Origin: Oligosphaera ethanolica
Lineage (GTDB): Bacteria; Verrucomicrobiota; Lentisphaeria; Oligosphaerales; Oligosphaeraceae
Direction: 5' to 3'
Assembly (NCBI RefSeq): GCF_030814695.1
Contig: NZ_JAUSVL010000001.1
Span: 496,001 to 560,000 of the forward strand
Length of the DNA: 64,000 nucleotides
The position numbers and the translations under genes were made by a program. Under the pieces are notes generated by a model. It searched no databases and was not told where the DNA came from. It saw only the letters and a list, made by a program, of their open reading frames with translations. Position 1 is the first letter of the stretch, and every line of letters starts with the position of its first letter. Below are positions 9,594 to 18,304 of the stretch, piece by piece.

Positions 9594-10151
9594 CTAGCCT
9601 GGAGAAGGAGGATTTTGTGAGGATTTCATGCTCAAAAAGCCGGTGAGGAAAAGCTGGCGCAGAGGAAGATTCTCAAGGCGGGGGCCCGTCAGATCGCGGC
9701 CGACCGCCTGCGCCCTGGCCAGCATGACCAGCATGGACGCCGTGTCCTTGGTCTGAAACAACATGGCCAGCAAGCCAATCAGCGTCTGCAGAATGAAGAC
9801 CAGAAGCATGATGACGCTCAGGGAGCTTTCCCGCGCGTCATGCCTGGATGCGCGAACGGGGGCTTTGGCGCGCAGCCGTGTGGCAGGCGAGCTTGGCAAC
9901 GCTTCGACCACCGCGCCGCAATACTTGCGACGCAGGCGCTCCGCCTTCTTGCGGGCCAACATCGCCTCGTGCTCGGGACGCCGGGACGGCGTCGTGGCTA
10001 CCTCGCGGTAGTGACGTCGCTGACGTTCCGCCGCACGCAGACGCTGGCAGTCGGCGTGATCGCAGTAACACTTGGACAAAGTGGCCGGCCGATAAAAAAC
10101 AATCTGCGGACAGCGGGGATTGGCGCAACGAAGGGGTATAGTATTGCACAT
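9594..10151 (-). CDS. IS-borne zinc-binding/membrane accessory protein (copy 2)
   Basis: This is identical to the 185-residue ORF of copy 1, with the Cys cluster C9/C14/C28/C30/C35 and a hydrophobic segment at about 111-132. Its function is not recognised. Confidence 0.58.
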   Translation of the reverse strand: MCNTIPLRCANPRCPQIVFYRPATLSKCYCDHADCQRLRAAERQRRHYREVATTPSRRPEHEAMLARKKAERLRRKYCGAVVEALPSSPATRLRAKAPVRASRHDARESSLSVIMLLVFILQTLIGLLAMLFQTKDTASMLVMLARAQAVGRDLTGPRLENLPLRQLFLTGFLSMKSSQNPPSPG

Positions 10152-10454
10152 ATTTGGTGTTTTTGGCTGCGGTTGTTTTGGGGGTAAGTTACCAAAATGT
10201 ACCGCGTCAAAAACACCTTTTTTGTTCCCAGCCCACGGCCAAAAGAAAAATCGCCTTGAATAGGGTTGGGAAGAAGACCCAGAGAAGAAGACGTTGCGCT
10301 CTCGGAAGTCGCAAGAAAAACCAAACCAGCCGGGAAGAAAACAACGGCGTACGCGAAGAGAAAATCCCCCCTGCCAGGTAAAGTGGCCAACGGCTTGTCA
10401 AGCCGCGGCCATTGCCAGTGGCAGCGCTACGGCCACTTTATGTGGCAGGTGACA

Positions 10455-10462
10455 AAGCTAGG
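10455..10462. repeat. 8-bp target-site duplication AAGCTAGG of IS copy 2 (right side)
   Basis: This is the second half of the AAGCTAGG duplication; its last G is the first base of the next CRISPR repeat. Confidence 0.9.
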
Positions 10463-12685
10463 AAACACCCCCACATGCGTGGGGAAGACGTTTGGCGGCT
10501 GACCCTTTACTGGGCATGCCTAGAAACACCCCCACATGCGTGGGGAAGACAAAGCTATGCGGTATATACCAGGCGGGATAATGGAAACACCCCCACATGC
10601 GTGGGGAAGACTACATACCTCCGCGCGATCATCCCAAACACGAAGAAACACCCCCACATGCGTGGGGAAGACTCCATCAGCCTAGCGCCTGGGCAGTACA
10701 CCGTGGAAACACCCCCACATGCGTGGGGAAGACGTATATGTGGCCGGGGAATGGACATTTCAGTGGGAAACACCCCCACATGCGTGGGGAAGACATATAA
10801 CGCGCAGCAGGGCACGTTTGGCTGCAAGAAACACCCCCACATGCGTGGGGAAGACACCTGGCTCGCGGTCCAGCCATGATTTGAGTTGGAAACACCCCCA
10901 CATGCGTGGGGAAGACGCTTTAAGAGTTAGACTCGCCTAATTTGCTGTAGAAACACCCCCACATGCGTGGGGAAGACTTTACCTGGCGTGGAGGCTGATA
11001 CTGGTGGCGAGAAACACCCCCACATGCGTGGGGAAGACGATGCGTGCCCAGACGGTGCCGAACTGGTCATAGAAACACCCCCACATGCGTGGGGAAGACC
11101 TATTTGCGTGAGCCACATCGATAATCGTGGCGGAAACACCCCCACATGCGTGGGGAAGACAAATACGCTTGCAAATATGTCATATGCATTATAGAAACAC
11201 CCCCACATGCGTGGGGAAGACAGGCCGGCGGCGCCATCCAGGACGACGATACGGGAAACACCCCCACATGCGTGGGGAAGACACACACACAATTGACGCG
11301 CCTATAGCACTAAGGGAAACACCCCCACATGCGTGGGGAAGACAATCACCATGGCGCATATAACCATTCTTCCATAGAAACACCCCCACATGCGTGGGGA
11401 AGACCGAAAGACCGTCCGCCGAAAGACTACTTTGATAGAAACACCCCCACATGCGTGGGGAAGACTAATTCCCGACGTCGCCGCCTCGCGCAAGCTGAGA
11501 AACACCCCCACATGCGTGGGGAAGACCGACGCGTGCAATCAGATCGTTGTTCCAGATGGGAAACACCCCCACATGCGTGGGGAAGACGCCGGAGCGTAAT
11601 ACTTGATCTTCATTGCCTTAGAAACACCCCCACATGCGTGGGGAAGACCCACCTGCAAATACAGACCGCGACACAGCCCGAGAAACACCCCCACATGCGT
11701 GGGGAAGACGTCGTGGTAGAGGTGGTACATGGTGGCTCCTAGGAAACACCCCCACATGCGTGGGGAAGACCGGCAGTGGTTACGACAAGACTGTTTTGGA
11801 AGGGAAACACCCCCACATGCGTGGGGAAGACTTTCCGGCAACAATCTAAGCAACGCATCACTGGGAAACACCCCCACATGCGTGGGGAAGACTTGGTTTT
11901 TCGAGCAATATGAAACCAACTTTGAGAAACACCCCCACATGCGTGGGGAAGACTAAGTTTGTGTAATTATTGAAGAGGTAGCTTAAGAAACACCCCCACA
12001 TGCGTGGGGAAGACACCCACTTGTTAAACCCAACGCCTAGCGAGTCGGAAACACCCCCACATGCGTGGGGAAGACTTATGATTATGTCTTTCCACGGCCT
12101 TTAGATGAGAAACACCCCCACATGCGTGGGGAAGACTTCGTGCGCCGTCGCCCACGCCTGCTGTGTAGGGAAACACCCCCACATGCGTGGGGAAGACCGC
12201 TCATGTCGGCCGCGGTAGATGCGGGTGATGGAAACACCCCCACATGCGTGGGGAAGACCCTATTGTATAAGCGCGGAAAATTGTGCGGTTGGAAACACCC
12301 CCACATGCGTGGGGAAGACTCTTAAGCAATTTTTCTACACGGCGCAACTTTGGAAACACCCCCACATGCGTGGGGAAGACGGAGTTAAAGTTGCCAGAGA
12401 GCAACGTGTTGTAGAAACACCCCCACATGCGTGGGGAAGACCATAGCGCAAGATCACATTGCGCTTGCGTGAGAGAAACACCCCCACATGCGTGGGGAAG
12501 ACTGAAAAATCATCGTCAGCGTTGCGTATGCCTCGGAAACACCCCCACATGCGTGGGGAAGACCGACGCCGGGGGCACGCTCAGGCGCTCGCCACAGAAA
12601 CACCCCCACATGCGTGGGGAAGACTCGGCGGGCGAAACAAACAGGGCAAGTCGTCCAGAAACACCCCCACATGCGTGGGGAAGAC
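10462..12685 (-). CRISPR. Type I-E CRISPR array, leader-proximal segment (37 repeats)
   Basis: There are 37 repeats and 36 spacers at a strict 61-bp period (28-nt repeat, 33-nt spacer). The newest spacers should be next to the leader at 12686, close to cas2. In the crRNA direction the first base of all 36 spacers is a pyrimidine, which suggests the base is copied from the PAM, as the last repeat base is in E. coli. Two spacers here (11161-11193 and 11283-11315) are variants of spacers in the older segment. Confidence 0.98.
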
Positions 12686-12726
12686 CGCCGTTGTATCAAT
12701 AGGTTACAGAAATGGCACGCAATAAG
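12686..12726 (-). promoter_or_regulatory. Short CRISPR leader between cas2 and the first repeat
   Basis: Only 41 nt separate the first repeat from the cas2 stop codon. The pre-crRNA promoter, if separate from the cas operon, must therefore overlap the 3' end of cas2. The leader carries an IHF-type site next to the first repeat. Confidence 0.7.
12694..12706 (+). promoter_or_regulatory. IHF-consensus site in CRISPR leader
   Basis: TATCAATAGGTTA matches WATCAANNNNTTR at every defined position. It lies 9-21 nt from the leader-repeat border. In E. coli type I-E systems IHF binds the leader just upstream of the first repeat and bends it for Cas1-Cas2 integration, so this is the expected place. Confidence 0.65.
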
Positions 12727-13047
12727 TTAGGTTATCAAAGAGCCTGGCGAGGACTTCTGTGCATTTTGGATTGTTTTTTCGACGACAAGTTGTAGCCCGG
12801 AAATATCAGAGATTTTTCGTGAAGTTTGTCCTTTCGTGTAGATTTTGAAAAAAGGTGGCAACGAGATTGATTGGAAGATAATGATACCGGATTCAGCTGT
12901 GCAATGTTCCAGGAGCAAATCGACCACTGACATGGACAAGGAGTCTTTAACACCAGAGACGAATACATTAGGATGTGGCTCAACAAACCACAATTTAATT
13001 TTTCCCCTGACGGCATCGGGCAAATAATTTGCGAAGAGAACGATCAT
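12727..13047 (-). CDS. cas2: CRISPR-associated endonuclease Cas2 (type I-E)
   Basis: This 106-residue protein is the structural partner of Cas1 in the spacer integrase complex. The start MIVLFANYLPDAVRGKIKLW resembles the type I-E Cas2 fold (beta strand, then the PxxxRGxL-like helix). It has a VEPHPNVFVSG segment and a central strand IIIFQS. The start overlaps the cas1 stop as ATGA, which decides it against the longer reading to 13086. It is the last gene of the cas operon, directly before the leader. Confidence 0.92.
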   Translation of the reverse strand: MIVLFANYLPDAVRGKIKLWFVEPHPNVFVSGVKDSLSMSVVDLLLEHCTAESGIIIFQSISLPPFFKIYTKGQTSRKISDISGLQLVVEKTIQNAQKSSPGSLIT

Positions 13048-13895
13048 GATTTCAGCTCCAGCAGTGAGATAATATCGGCGGGGCACTTGTCGAGAAGCTT
13101 CATATCAATGACCCTGTTTTTGAATTCATCAAGTGCAGTATAGCGGTTATATTCGTCAGCCATTTTGACTGTCAGTGAGAAGGCCATATCAAAGACCAGC
13201 TCCTCTTTATAAAGGTCAGCGATATCGTACACGAGAGGCAAGGGTGATCCCGAATGGACAAAACCAATTCGGGGCGAAAGTCCAAGTGCGTGCACAATTG
13301 AGGACACCAATGCGTATAAGGCGGCATTACCCGCAGTGATTATCTTGTTCGTGAGATCAGACAAAGCGAATTCGCCTGGCTTATAGGACCGTCCTCCCCA
13401 AGCGACGAAATACTTGGTTGCCAAATTCGCATAACATTTTTGCACACGTTTTCCTTCCAAGGCCATAAGTTCGCTGAGGCTTTTTGATGAAACATCAACA
13501 TCGGTGAAACGCCGCAGAAACATCTTGCGTGCGACAGAGAGTGACAACTCAGGATCCGAAGCCATGGCGACTTGTTTCTTGAGGTTGTAAGAATTTGCCG
13601 TCGGCGATTGACCGACGGCGTAGAAATTGAGGGAGTCCTCACCGACCCAGCAAACAGTTGTATTGATAGTCGCCAGGACCTTGATGGCTTCATGAGTGAC
13701 AGAAGTTCCAGGCCCAAGGAGAATGGTGGAAATTAGGGCGGCCGGGAGTCGGAACACTTCTCTGTCCGCCGAAATCCACTTAACGCTTGAGTCGTCTATT
13801 TCCAGACGCCCGTGTTCCAAGTAGATGAAGGGGTACCGGTCACGAATCTTTGGCAAATCGGCCAAAGTGGCCTTGATGATGATGCGATCAGCCAC
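13044..13895 (-). CDS. cas1: CRISPR integrase Cas1 (type I-E)
   Basis: This 283-residue metal-dependent integrase inserts new spacers at the leader end. The catalytic residues are visible as E147 (MALEGKR), H214 (GFVHSG) and D227 (IADLYK), with the same 13-residue His-Asp spacing as E. coli Cas1. The start was set at a GTG eight bases after AGGAGG, giving VADRIIIKATLADLP. The longer reading to 14060 runs deep into cas5 and has no homologous look. It overlaps the end of cas5 by 8 nt. Confidence 0.95.
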   Translation of the reverse strand: MADRIIIKATLADLPKIRDRYPFIYLEHGRLEIDDSSVKWISADREVFRLPAALISTILLGPGTSVTHEAIKVLATINTTVCWVGEDSLNFYAVGQSPTANSYNLKKQVAMASDPELSLSVARKMFLRRFTDVDVSSKSLSELMALEGKRVQKCYANLATKYFVAWGGRSYKPGEFALSDLTNKIITAGNAALYALVSSIVHALGLSPRIGFVHSGSPLPLVYDIADLYKEELVFDMAFSLTVKMADEYNRYTALDEFKNRVIDMKLLDKCPADIISLLELKS

Positions 13896-14601
13896 CGAGA
13901 TTACCCTCCTCTTTTGACGAGGTAACGGTAACCGTTCTGTCCCGATACAACTTATGAATTCCGAATCGCAGCGGCACGTCATAAATAGCGAAAGCGCCCG
14001 GCGTTTCCATCGGCACCTCAACAAGATGGCGCCACGCCTTAAGCTTTTTCTGGTCACCAATGGTCATCGCATTTTTCCAGGCAAGGTCATGTGACTCATA
14101 TGAACCGCGAAAAATGATATCGGTGGGAACACAGCATTTGCGTCCAAGATAGAGATCGAAGACGGGTGCCTGCAAGGCGGCTGCAAATTTATCTGCCAAG
14201 TCGTCTGGCAGACCAACAATGACGGCGAAAAAGCTATTCTGCAGAAAAAATCTGTAGGTGCGTTTCGCTCCACCACCCACGGCTTTTGTACCATCCAGCT
14301 TGCGTGGAATCAGTTGTGACTGCCATTTGTCTTTTTCGTCGTAGCCGTTACCGACCATGTGGTAATCTCGCAACTGAGGTTCACTCTCCCCATCCTCTGG
14401 GACAAAAGCCACCACTAGCAGAGGAGAGTCACCAAGTCTTGCAAGCAATGCCTCTTGGGGGCCAGAGTCGCCTGAAGCCGCCAGCAAGAGCCCAATAACA
14501 CCAGATTTGGTCGGGAATTCGAAAGTCGCCCTGAGATCGAATTTTGAGTCAAAGCCCCATGCCTGCAGGGGTGCTTCCAACCACAAGGTCAGGTATTTCA
14601 T
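13888..14601 (-). CDS. cas5: Cascade subunit Cas5e (CasD)
   Basis: This 237-residue RAMP protein binds the 5' handle of the crRNA in Cascade. The N-terminus MKYLTLWLEAPLQAWG and FPTKSGVIGLLLAA are characteristic of Cas5e (LxLxGPxQSWG, then T..PTKSGVIGLL). It sits between cas7 and cas1; 14 bp separate it from the cas7 stop. Confidence 0.94.
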   Translation of the reverse strand: MKYLTLWLEAPLQAWGFDSKFDLRATFEFPTKSGVIGLLLAASGDSGPQEALLARLGDSPLLVVAFVPEDGESEPQLRDYHMVGNGYDEKDKWQSQLIPRKLDGTKAVGGGAKRTYRFFLQNSFFAVIVGLPDDLADKFAAALQAPVFDLYLGRKCCVPTDIIFRGSYESHDLAWKNAMTIGDQKKLKAWRHLVEVPMETPGAFAIYDVPLRFGIHKLYRDRTVTVTSSKEEGNLGG

Positions 14602-14615
14602 ACCACAGCCCTCAT

Positions 14616-15683
14616 TTAGATTTGGGTGATTGCCTGCTGAAGACTGGAAATAATGTCATCTATGGAAGCCTGAGAACCGGCACCTATTGTAAGAGTAGCC
14701 AGTTTACCGTACATGGAGCCGAACATTTTTTCCTTGGCCACAAGCTGATCCTGAAGAGCGGCCTGACTAGCCGACATAAGGTCGGGACACTCTTTTGAGG
14801 TCCGGACTGCAGTTGTAAAAGGCATTTGCAACCGTTGGCCTTTGCGCAAGACGATGCTGGCGTAATCCCACGGGCAAGCCGCTGCCATAGTCGCCTGGCG
14901 GGCTGCTGGCACAGCGATGAAGAGCGCCTTGACGAAAACAGCGACTGCGCTTGCAACATCTTCTCCCTGTAAGTTTTCAGCAAGCTGTCCAAGATCGCAT
15001 GATACATAGCGATAGTATGTTGCTGAGTTAAATTCAACAGTGCCCATATGAGCAGAACCAGTTTGATCGTCTTGGCGGCAATCATCCACTGCAGTAAAAA
15101 AATCGACTTCTGTAGTCACTTTATGGGTTGAGATTGCATGAGCGAATGCCGCGGCAGCTTCGATATTCATCTCGGGCGCTGATGCGACCATGCGGCCAAA
15201 CAAGGCTATGTCAAGACCATCATGGATAGGATTAATGGCATTTTTGCACAATTTTTGCAGGTCTTTGGCAGCAAAGGAGTCAGCCACAAAGCCCTTTGCG
15301 GCAAAAGCTGCTGCCAAGGCAGCGGTTTCACTATCCGAGATAAAAAAGAGCGTATCGCTGACACCCGAGTCAACTTTTTTCGTAAATGCGGCAGCGGTCG
15401 CCTCGCCACAAAGCCGGGCCTGTTCCTCCAGTGCCCCAAGACGCGCACAATGCTCCTGAACTTTTGCTGCGACGTAACGCGTCCGATTAGCTATCGTGAC
15501 GCCGAGGTCATGCATGGCAAGCCGAACGGCGCGTTTCCAGCACTGACTACTTACTCGGGCGCGTTGAACACCACCAACCATGGCTGTCTTGGGTGAGCCA
15601 ACGTCATCACGATTGAGGCAGGATACCGGGAATGACTGCAGGATGTGAAATTCGATGCGAGTGTTGATGTACTTGTTCGACAT
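14616..15683 (-). CDS. cas7: Cascade backbone subunit Cas7e (CasC/Cse4)
   Basis: This 355-residue protein polymerises along the crRNA to form the Cascade backbone. Family features are the N-terminal IEFHILQSFPVSCLNRDDVG, the PKTAMVGGVQRARVSSQCWKR segment, and a C-terminal region rich in small residues. The start was chosen at the ATG after AAAGGA; a reading 42 nt longer lacks such a site. Confidence 0.95.
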   Translation of the reverse strand: MSNKYINTRIEFHILQSFPVSCLNRDDVGSPKTAMVGGVQRARVSSQCWKRAVRLAMHDLGVTIANRTRYVAAKVQEHCARLGALEEQARLCGEATAAAFTKKVDSGVSDTLFFISDSETAALAAAFAAKGFVADSFAAKDLQKLCKNAINPIHDGLDIALFGRMVASAPEMNIEAAAAFAHAISTHKVTTEVDFFTAVDDCRQDDQTGSAHMGTVEFNSATYYRYVSCDLGQLAENLQGEDVASAVAVFVKALFIAVPAARQATMAAACPWDYASIVLRKGQRLQMPFTTAVRTSKECPDLMSASQAALQDQLVAKEKMFGSMYGKLATLTIGAGSQASIDDIISSLQQAITQI

Positions 15684-15721
15684 GACTGTTGTTCCTTTTT
15701 CGTTACCGTGGTTGCGTTGCA

Positions 15722-16312
15722 TCACACTATTGGCGAAAGCTGGAGAAGACCAAAACCAAAAGCTTTTCCATGTCCAAGTCCCTTTTCGACAGCAGATCGA
15801 AAGGGTGCCCGCTCGGTGACGGTTAATGATCCGCGGAAGAGGACTCGATTAAAGCAGTATTCTTTGCCCCCCTTTTCAAAGGTGAGGGTATTTTGGATGA
15901 ATGCCTGCAGGGTTTGTTCATCCGCAGAAAACCCCCATTCGAGTGAATTTTCAACCAGCCATTTCATGACAGGAAAAAGGCCCTTTACCGGTTGACGCTT
16001 TCCGGTAGCCGGGTTTCGTTTCACTGGATTGAGGACAGCCTCAAAGTAATAACGGTCCGACGCCCAGAAGGAGTCCCCAATGCACAACGTTGTCATGGCA
16101 AGGGACACTGGCGCATGGGGTTGGGCCTGTGACTGAATGAGCAAGAAACGGTATCCCTGATCGGTCCCCTTGTCAGCATACAAGATTCGTTGTCTATTCG
16201 TATCATGAATAACGGGGAACAGCGAATAGACCAATTTGTGAACGGCATACGCATCTCTGATCTGGAAATGGGTGCAGTCCCTCGCATTGAGCATAAGTTT
16301 CGTGAGGTACAT
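15722..16312 (-). CDS. cas6: crRNA-processing endoribonuclease Cas6e (CasE/Cse3)
   Basis: This 196-residue enzyme cuts the pre-crRNA at the base of the repeat hairpin. It starts MYLTKLMLNARD, with the catalytic His probably H25 (YAVHKLVYSLFP, comparable to H20 of E. coli Cas6e). It ends with the glycine-rich loop GLGHGKAFGFGLLQLSP typical of RAMPs. The gene lies between cse2 and cas7, whereas in E. coli it follows cas5. A longer reading to 16417 overlaps cse2 and was not used. Confidence 0.94.
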   Translation of the reverse strand: MYLTKLMLNARDCTHFQIRDAYAVHKLVYSLFPVIHDTNRQRILYADKGTDQGYRFLLIQSQAQPHAPVSLAMTTLCIGDSFWASDRYYFEAVLNPVKRNPATGKRQPVKGLFPVMKWLVENSLEWGFSADEQTLQAFIQNTLTFEKGGKEYCFNRVLFRGSLTVTERAPFRSAVEKGLGHGKAFGFGLLQLSPIV

Positions 16313-16316
16313 TGAC

Positions 16317-16820
16317 TCAATCCTTTGTTGCTGATTCGCTGACCTTGAAAAAATCCTTTGTCCATTTGATGCGGGTGTATTCCCCCCAATAGATCGTATC
16401 GTGCAAAAGCTGCTCATAACAGATTAGGGCGCCTTGCGCCTGGATATAGCGAAGGACATGCCTGATGACGTCAAGCAACTCAAAGGAGTCATCGCAAGCA
16501 AGAAGCCGTCTCAAACGGGATAGCTCGGTACTCAGGTCAGCTTCTGTGCCACCTGAACACAGGCTTCGCAAGGCACTGCCGACAGACATGTGGCCGTCAT
16601 GATCGGGCATTGTTCTGGCGATGGCTGCGCCGATGAGACAAAAGACCCGCCTTTCCGTATGGGATTCAAGCTTGCAGAAATGGAGAATGTACTCCCATGC
16701 CCGGCTTTCCATTGACGGAGTGTCGGCGTGTCGAAAAGCGGCACGACAGGCCGTGTCCTTTTTGACCTTATCAATCATTGTTGAAACAAATCTATGCGCA
16801 GCGGATTGTGAGTTGTCCAT
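16317..16820 (-). CDS. cse2: Cascade small subunit Cse2 (CasB/Cas11)
   Basis: This 167-residue, mostly helical protein is present as a dimer in Cascade, where it stabilises the R-loop. Family signs are the length, the RAWEYILHF helix, and the conserved C-terminal block with LRRLLACDDSFELLDVIRHVLRYIQAQG (given here only as a marker region, about residues 104-131). The ATG two bases after the cas8e stop was chosen as start. Confidence 0.9.
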   Translation of the reverse strand: MDNSQSAAHRFVSTMIDKVKKDTACRAAFRHADTPSMESRAWEYILHFCKLESHTERRVFCLIGAAIARTMPDHDGHMSVGSALRSLCSGGTEADLSTELSRLRRLLACDDSFELLDVIRHVLRYIQAQGALICYEQLLHDTIYWGEYTRIKWTKDFFKVSESATKD

Positions 16821-16822
16821 CC

Positions 16823-18304
16823 TTATTTCCCTTTTTTCGTTTGTGCTGAGAACTTTGGCGACGCCTTCACCCACGCAGTCATTTGCCGGGCGCTGTCTTT
16901 GGCACAGGATTGGTTGTACACCCGCAGAACTGTTTTTCGCCAGACATTCATTTCCTCCTCAATTTTGGGTTGCTTGTCTGCACTGCAAGAAAAAGCCAAG
17001 TCAAGAATAAGTTGGGCGCGAGGCTCCATGGCCTCCCAAAATTTACTTGCGGCAACTAAAGCGTTTGCGACCTTTTGTTCAGTGTTCAGGATGTCATAGT
17101 AATTCACCACGGACGAGTAAGTTATTTTGGCTAGGCGCTCAAGTTCGGTTATCATCTGCTGAAAAAAATCGAACCCGCCTTGTGTCGACACAGATATGGG
17201 TATATGAAACTCGGATTCCACATAGTCGTCCATTCCGGAGATGTATTGTTCTCCGGCATTGGAGCTTAGTTGCATGCCGCCGGTCCAGAACCGCATGACT
17301 ATCCCCTGGGAGTACGCAAGCTTCTCCAGTCCCATGGAAAGAAAATGGGGCGATTTATTGATTGCGTCCAGCTTGAGGAAAGCCAAAAGGGCCGTCAGCT
17401 CGCGCCATGGTTTTTTATCTGTTTTTGCCCATACGGTCTTGATATCTTTGCCATCTTGGCGCATGGTGATTGCCGGATCAACCAAGCCAGTTTTATACGT
17501 ATCGTAAGTAATACCCTCAGTCATGACCATGCCATCCTCTTTGAGAAAAACAAATTTATCCATGGGCAGTAACTGACCTTGATAGGATGATTTGTAGCCT
17601 TGAGCCCTCTTCGAGAGCTCTCCATCTGGCATGTCTTCCCAGAAGGGCCGTCCCAACCCGGCGAAAGGCAGTTGTTTCAGGTCGTCATCTGTAAGGAGAT
17701 TATTTTTCACGGTATCCAACAGTGTTTCGCCAAGAAGATAAGTATGGAGATAGCCACAGAATCCGGTTAGAGTTCCGTATGTCCCAGAAGGTTTTTTCGC
17801 GTGGCCAGGCGACAATGCAATATCGTTGTCAAATTTCTTGCCGCTACAGGCAAAAAAGCTCTGCCGGAGGAGTGCCATGACTTTTCCTGGTGGATCGATT
17901 GGGGTTGGCATATTCCAGGAATTGAGAACAACCTTATTCCCTGTTGCCACGTTAAGCTGCGCCACTGAAAATGGCGATGTCTTTCCTTGGTCGAGTTGGC
18001 GAAACTGCATGAAGGGTTGCTCACCATGCAAAAAGAAACGGTCGTGCCAGCTGTCCAGGTATGAACAGACTATATCAGACAAATCCTGTAACGAGAGCTG
18101 CAGCCATGCTTTACGATTGGGAAGAGAAACAGCCGCATGCGTAATTGCCAATAGAAGTCGCAAGATGGCTATTTTTTCAACTGGATTTCCACTTAGGCGC
18201 CGGAGCTCAAGCCGTGTAAAGATTTGTCGCAGACTTTGCAGATCATTCCCGCTCTGGACGTGAATCCAGCCATTGTCAATGAGATTAAAAGTGTGCTCTG
18301 TCAT
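16823..18304 (-). CDS. cse1: Cascade large subunit Cas8e (Cse1/CasA)
   Basis: This 493-residue protein reads the PAM and recruits Cas3. It begins TFNLIDNGWIHVQ (the usual FNLxxxPWIPV-like start) and contains FLHGEQPFMQF, a well-conserved Cse1 block. The length is normal (about 500). It overlaps the cas3 stop by 4 nt (ATGA). Confidence 0.94.
   Translation of the reverse strand: MTEHTFNLIDNGWIHVQSGNDLQSLRQIFTRLELRRLSGNPVEKIAILRLLLAITHAAVSLPNRKAWLQLSLQDLSDIVCSYLDSWHDRFFLHGEQPFMQFRQLDQGKTSPFSVAQLNVATGNKVVLNSWNMPTPIDPPGKVMALLRQSFFACSGKKFDNDIALSPGHAKKPSGTYGTLTGFCGYLHTYLLGETLLDTVKNNLLTDDDLKQLPFAGLGRPFWEDMPDGELSKRAQGYKSSYQGQLLPMDKFVFLKEDGMVMTEGITYDTYKTGLVDPAITMRQDGKDIKTVWAKTDKKPWRELTALLAFLKLDAINKSPHFLSMGLEKLAYSQGIVMRFWTGGMQLSSNAGEQYISGMDDYVESEFHIPISVSTQGGFDFFQQMITELERLAKITYSSVVNYYDILNTEQKVANALVAASKFWEAMEPRAQLILDLAFSCSADKQPKIEEEMNVWRKTVLRVYNQSCAKDSARQMTAWVKASPKFSAQTKKGK

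Larger units (their letters stand above)
6641..10454 (-). mobile_element. IS21-family element, copy 2 (complete, 3814 bp, inverted)
   Basis: This complete element has tips TGTTACCTGCCAG (right end, at 6641) and TGTCACCTGCCAC (left end, complement at 10454), flanked by the 8-bp duplication AAGCTAGG. The gene order read on the minus strand is zinc-binding ORF, small HTH ORF, istA, istB. At 3.8 kb it is longer than usual IS21 elements because of the two extra ORFs and a long left end (10152-10454) with inverted TGGCC-containing motifs. It is inverted relative to copy 1, so homologous recombination between the copies could flip the 3-kb array segment between them. Confidence 0.96.

Noticed and set aside
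3670..10454. IS copy 1 + array block + IS copy 2 as a composite transposon
   Set aside because: Copy 2 has its own 8-bp duplication and both array blocks keep one orientation, so two independent single insertions explain the layout better.
10412..12725. Similar repeat-peptide readings in the second array block
   Set aside because: Same artefact of CRISPR repeats.
13896..14060. Longer Cas1 start
   Set aside because: The extension lies inside cas5 and has no family resemblance; AGGAGG precedes the internal GTG.
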